Assembly: GCF_946479755.1 (NCBI RefSeq)
Contig: NZ_CAMLHC010000047.1
Location: 1 to 43,773, forward strand
Reading direction: 5' to 3'
Length of the DNA: 43,773 bases
Origin: an uncultured Chitinophaga sp.
GTDB lineage: Bacteria; Bacteroidota; Bacteroidia; Chitinophagales; Chitinophagaceae
Shown: piece after piece, positions 42,000 through 43,773 of the stretch
Numbering within the stretch: the first letter of the stretch is position 1
Layout of the letters: each line of letters opens with the position of its first letter
Position numbers and translations under genes: made by a program
Notes under the pieces: model-generated
The model's input: the letters and a program-made list of their open reading frames with translations, nothing else
Databases searched by the model: none
What the model was told of the DNA's origin: nothing

Positions 42000-42818
42000 A
42001 TGTTGACCTTAAAAAAATTTGTAAAATACAGCCTCATTTTCCTCGGCATCATCGCCCTGCTGCTGCTGTTCGTGGCAGGATGTTTTTGGGTAGGCACAGA
42101 ACAGAGACGACGCCAGGCTGCCGAAGACGGGGAAAAATACAGCAAGGCATGCGATTCCGTCGCTACCATTACGGAGCAACCTGAAATTAAATTTTCGGGG
42201 TTTCAGCAAAAAGAAATCCGGCAGCTACGGTTCAACATCCTGCGTAACGGGCAGGCTATCCGGGACACACTGCTAAAGAGTCATTTTTCCTATATCTCGG
42301 ATGACAGCATGTATTGCGCCATGCGCATGCCTTATCCGGTCTTTATGAAGACGGATACCATTGTGGTGACTACGGGGAGCGGCCTTCATTTCTATCTTTC
42401 AGGCTATCACCATACCGCATCGTTACACTATGGCATGTTTGGGTATGTTGGCAGCCATGACTGCCGGCTGGCGGATGCTGTGGTGATTAATAATGAGCCG
42501 GCGCCCTACGGCACGTTGCTTAAAAATAATGGATGGCTGCACCCGGAGAAAGATATCCTTAAACAGATGATTGCGCCGCAAACACCGGCATTTGACAGTA
42601 TTTCCGGTAAAAGCCCTGTTTCATACGAGAAGGCGCAGGAGATCTTCGAGGCAAACAGGATGAACAAGCAGCTGGTTTCGCAGCTCATCTACCGGATAGA
42701 GATCGGGCCGGAGGGCAGCTTTTATGTTTTCGGGGAAGAAGATGAAAATAACCGGCATCGGGTGGATATCATCAAAATCAATATGCAAACCGGTGCTTAC
42801 AGCCGGGAGAAAAAATAA
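42000..42818 (+). CDS. Single-pass membrane protein, function unknown
   Basis: A 272-residue protein not recognised. One N-terminal TM (about 8-29, YSLIFLGIIALLLLFVAGCFWV) is followed by a short basic segment and a predicted extracytoplasmic domain rich in beta-strands ('GSGLHFYLSGYHHTASLHYGMFGYVGSHDCRLADAVVINNEPAPYGTLLKNNGWLHPEKDILKQM'). Cys27 within the TM is not in a good lipobox. It is flanked by the divergent protease operon and the convergent TetR-YjhX operon. Because a -7 element lies six bases upstream, the mRNA may lack a leader. Confidence 0.7.
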   Translation: MLTLKKFVKYSLIFLGIIALLLLFVAGCFWVGTEQRRRQAAEDGEKYSKACDSVATITEQPEIKFSGFQQKEIRQLRFNILRNGQAIRDTLLKSHFSYISDDSMYCAMRMPYPVFMKTDTIVVTTGSGLHFYLSGYHHTASLHYGMFGYVGSHDCRLADAVVINNEPAPYGTLLKNNGWLHPEKDILKQMIAPQTPAFDSISGKSPVSYEKAQEIFEANRMNKQLVSQLIYRIEIGPEGSFYVFGEEDENNRHRVDIIKINMQTGAYSREKK

Positions 42819-42849
42819 TCCCGGAAACAAACGGTGTTGTTTCCGGGAT
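42809..42849 (-). terminator. Terminator of the TetR-YjhX operon
   Basis: A perfect 13-bp inverted repeat (ATCCCGGAAACAA / TTGTTTCCGGGAT, 42818-42830 and 42837-42849, six-base loop) is followed on the minus strand by ATTATTTTTT. It also overlaps the stop codon of the convergent gene, for which it may help as a 3' stabiliser, although no T-run follows on the plus strand. Confidence 0.8.
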
Positions 42850-42861
42850 AACCAGTCTGAT

Positions 42862-43131
42862 TCAGAGGGCGTCATTACCAGCCCGGGTGATGTTGTAAGG
42901 TCCGCCATCTATGCTGGCGATAAGCCTTTTGTTTTTGAGCCTGCGGAACATGTCGAGGTCGCATTTTTCGAGCCAGCTGCCTTCGGCGCTTAGGCACATT
43001 ACTTCCGTAATTTTTCCTTTTTCATCCCGCTCGAAGATGACCCTTCCTCCTCTTGATAATGCTTCCAGTACTCTTCTTTCCGGTTTGGATATATTGACAA
43101 TTTTTCTGTCTTTCCTTTTCAGGGGATTCAT
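42862..43131 (-). CDS. YjhX/TopAI-family protein (toxin-like)
   Basis: An 89-residue protein whose residues 13-89 follow the YjhX (UPF0386) pattern: 'NISKPERRVLEALSRGGRVI', then 'MCLSAEGSWLEKCDLDMFRRLKNKRLIASIDGGPYNITRAG'. E. coli YjhX is described as an inhibitor of topoisomerase I (TopAI) counteracted by the GNAT protein YjhQ. Here there is a 12-residue basic N-terminal extension, and the partner upstream (gap 14 bp) is a TetR regulator rather than an acetyltransferase. Toxicity and target are therefore unproven. The similarity is judged from memory of the family, not from an alignment run. Confidence 0.8.
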   Translation of the reverse strand: MNPLKRKDRKIVNISKPERRVLEALSRGGRVIFERDEKGKITEVMCLSAEGSWLEKCDLDMFRRLKNKRLIASIDGGPYNITRAGNDAL

Positions 43132-43145
43132 GCTGTATGTTGTTG

Positions 43146-43694
43146 TTACACATGAACAGCGTCTTCCAGCAATTTTTGTAACGCGGCGGTCCGCTGTTCT
43201 TTTGTGAAGGGTGTTTTGTAATACACCTCATATAGCTCCAATCCTTCCAGTGCGGCCCATATGAGCAGCGCCCTGATGGGGTCTTTTACTTCAGCGGCGA
43301 TGCGCTGCCAGTAACGTTCGTAAAAGTCCGCATATAAGTCTGTGATGGGCGGCTCCTCCATGGCGCCGGCGTTAAACATTCCTTTCCATAACTGAATGAG
43401 TTCGCCGGACGGGTCGGCGATGGCACGCAGAAAGCCCGTCAGCACCGGGTTGTTGCCGTTGGGTGCTTTCGCTATTTCCTTTTCTATGATGGTCTCTGCC
43501 AGGGCCAGTGTATCCGCTATCATCGCCGTTACCAGGTGGCGTTTGGTAGGAAAATTATGGGTAAGTGCCCCTCTACTGGCCCCTAACCTGACAGCAACAG
43601 CCTGGAATGAAAGGTGATGAGCGCCTTCCTCCTGCACAATCTGTCGGGCGGCAGTGGTGTACTGCTCCCGGGTAAACTGTCGTTTTCTGCTCAT
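43146..43694 (-). CDS. TetR-family transcriptional regulator
   Basis: A 182-residue repressor. The N-terminal helix-turn-helix reads 'FTREQYTTAARQIVQEEGAHHLSFQAVAVRLGASRGALTHNFPTKRHLVTAMI', the TetR_N signature. The C-terminal ligand domain ends in 'LIWAALEGLELYEVYYKTPFTKEQRTAALQKLL', a form seen in TetR proteins with a TetR_C_37-like end. The ATG at 43694 is used; a TTG three codons upstream is unlikely. It is the first gene of a two-gene operon with the YjhX-like protein. A strong promoter and palindrome upstream suggest autorepression. Confidence 0.94.
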   Translation of the reverse strand: MSRKRQFTREQYTTAARQIVQEEGAHHLSFQAVAVRLGASRGALTHNFPTKRHLVTAMIADTLALAETIIEKEIAKAPNGNNPVLTGFLRAIADPSGELIQLWKGMFNAGAMEEPPITDLYADFYERYWQRIAAEVKDPIRALLIWAALEGLELYEVYYKTPFTKEQRTAALQKLLEDAVHV

Positions 43695-43706
43695 TATATT
43701 CAAATT

Positions 43707-43730
43707 AAGAAACGGAACGTTCTGTTTCTT
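43707..43730 (-). promoter_or_regulatory. TetR operator candidate: 24-bp near-perfect palindrome
   Basis: The half-sites AAGAAACGGAAC and GTTCTGTTTCTT are reverse complements except for one pair, centred on AACGTT. The site lies three bases downstream of the -7 element and 13 bases before the TetR ATG, so bound repressor would block initiation. Confidence 0.75.
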
Positions 43731-43733
43731 TTA

Positions 43734-43764
43734 CAAAAATAGGGATTTCCGGGAAAAACAAAAA
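43734..43764 (-). promoter_or_regulatory. Promoter of the TetR-YjhX operon
   Basis: On the minus strand TATTTTTG (43741-43734) matches TAnnTTTG. TTTTTG (43764-43759) lies 17 bp upstream as the -33 element. The operator palindrome begins directly after it. Confidence 0.7.
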
Positions 43765-43773
43765 GCCTTACAG

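Noticed and set aside
1..43773. CRISPR arrays, insertion sequences, prophage or integrase genes
   Set aside because: No direct-repeat arrays, transposase motifs or phage structural genes were seen anywhere in the window.

Overview
The window looks like a chromosomal segment of a Bacteroidota bacterium, most likely a Chitinophaga-like member of the Chitinophagaceae. The evidence is a SusC/SusD pair with an N-terminal STN domain, a FecR anti-sigma factor with a divergent ECF sigma factor, large DUF5117-type zinc metalloprotease lipoproteins, and several promoters with the Bacteroidota -7 element TAnnTTTG. No phage, transposase, integrase, rRNA or CRISPR array was seen. The genus is an inference; no database was searched.

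Layout, left to right. At 1-54 (minus) lies the 5' part of a tRNA-Ser(UGA), cut by the window edge, with a complete -33/-7 promoter. Next on the minus strand come an NAD(P)-binding SDR-type protein (157-1095) and a tripartite RND efflux operon: adaptor 6092-7267, pump 2783-5977, outer-membrane channel 1328-2743, ended by a terminator near 1150. An AraC regulator (7619-8506) and an Smr-less MutS2-type ATPase (8530-10650, TTG start) lie upstream. On the plus strand follow an MsrA lipoprotein, a membrane-anchored zinc-ribbon protein, and a two-gene unit of an Rrf2-type regulator plus a YgiD/4,5-DOPA-type dioxygenase with a palindromic candidate operator. A MacB/FtsX-like permease follows on the minus strand.

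The most unusual part is 16255-25957. A 1546-residue DUF4011 / SF1 helicase / Vsr-like nuclease / DUF3320 protein (minus) is divergent from a tight plus-strand operon. That operon encodes a DUF2201-type metallopeptidase-VWA protein, a MoxR-type AAA+ ATPase, and an 824-residue leucine-rich-repeat protein with a BRCT-like insert. The MoxR-VWA pair is a known partnership. Its coupling to an LRR/BRCT-like protein beside a helicase-nuclease is my best candidate for a poorly described conflict or quality-control system.

Downstream on the minus strand are an AI-2E-family membrane protein and a secreted metallophosphoesterase fused to a PQQ-type beta-propeller. Then comes a nutrient-uptake locus: FecR, SusC (with STN), SusD, and a divergent ECF sigma factor. 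It is followed by an operon of an S41-peptidase-like small lipoprotein and two tandem paralogous zinc metalloprotease lipoproteins. Together these could form a protein/peptide scavenging unit: surface proteolysis, TonB-dependent import, and sigma/anti-sigma control sensing the SusC STN domain.

The right end holds an unrecognised single-pass membrane protein (possibly leaderless mRNA) and a TetR regulator in an operon with a YjhX/TopAI-like protein. The latter promoter carries a 24-bp near-perfect palindrome.
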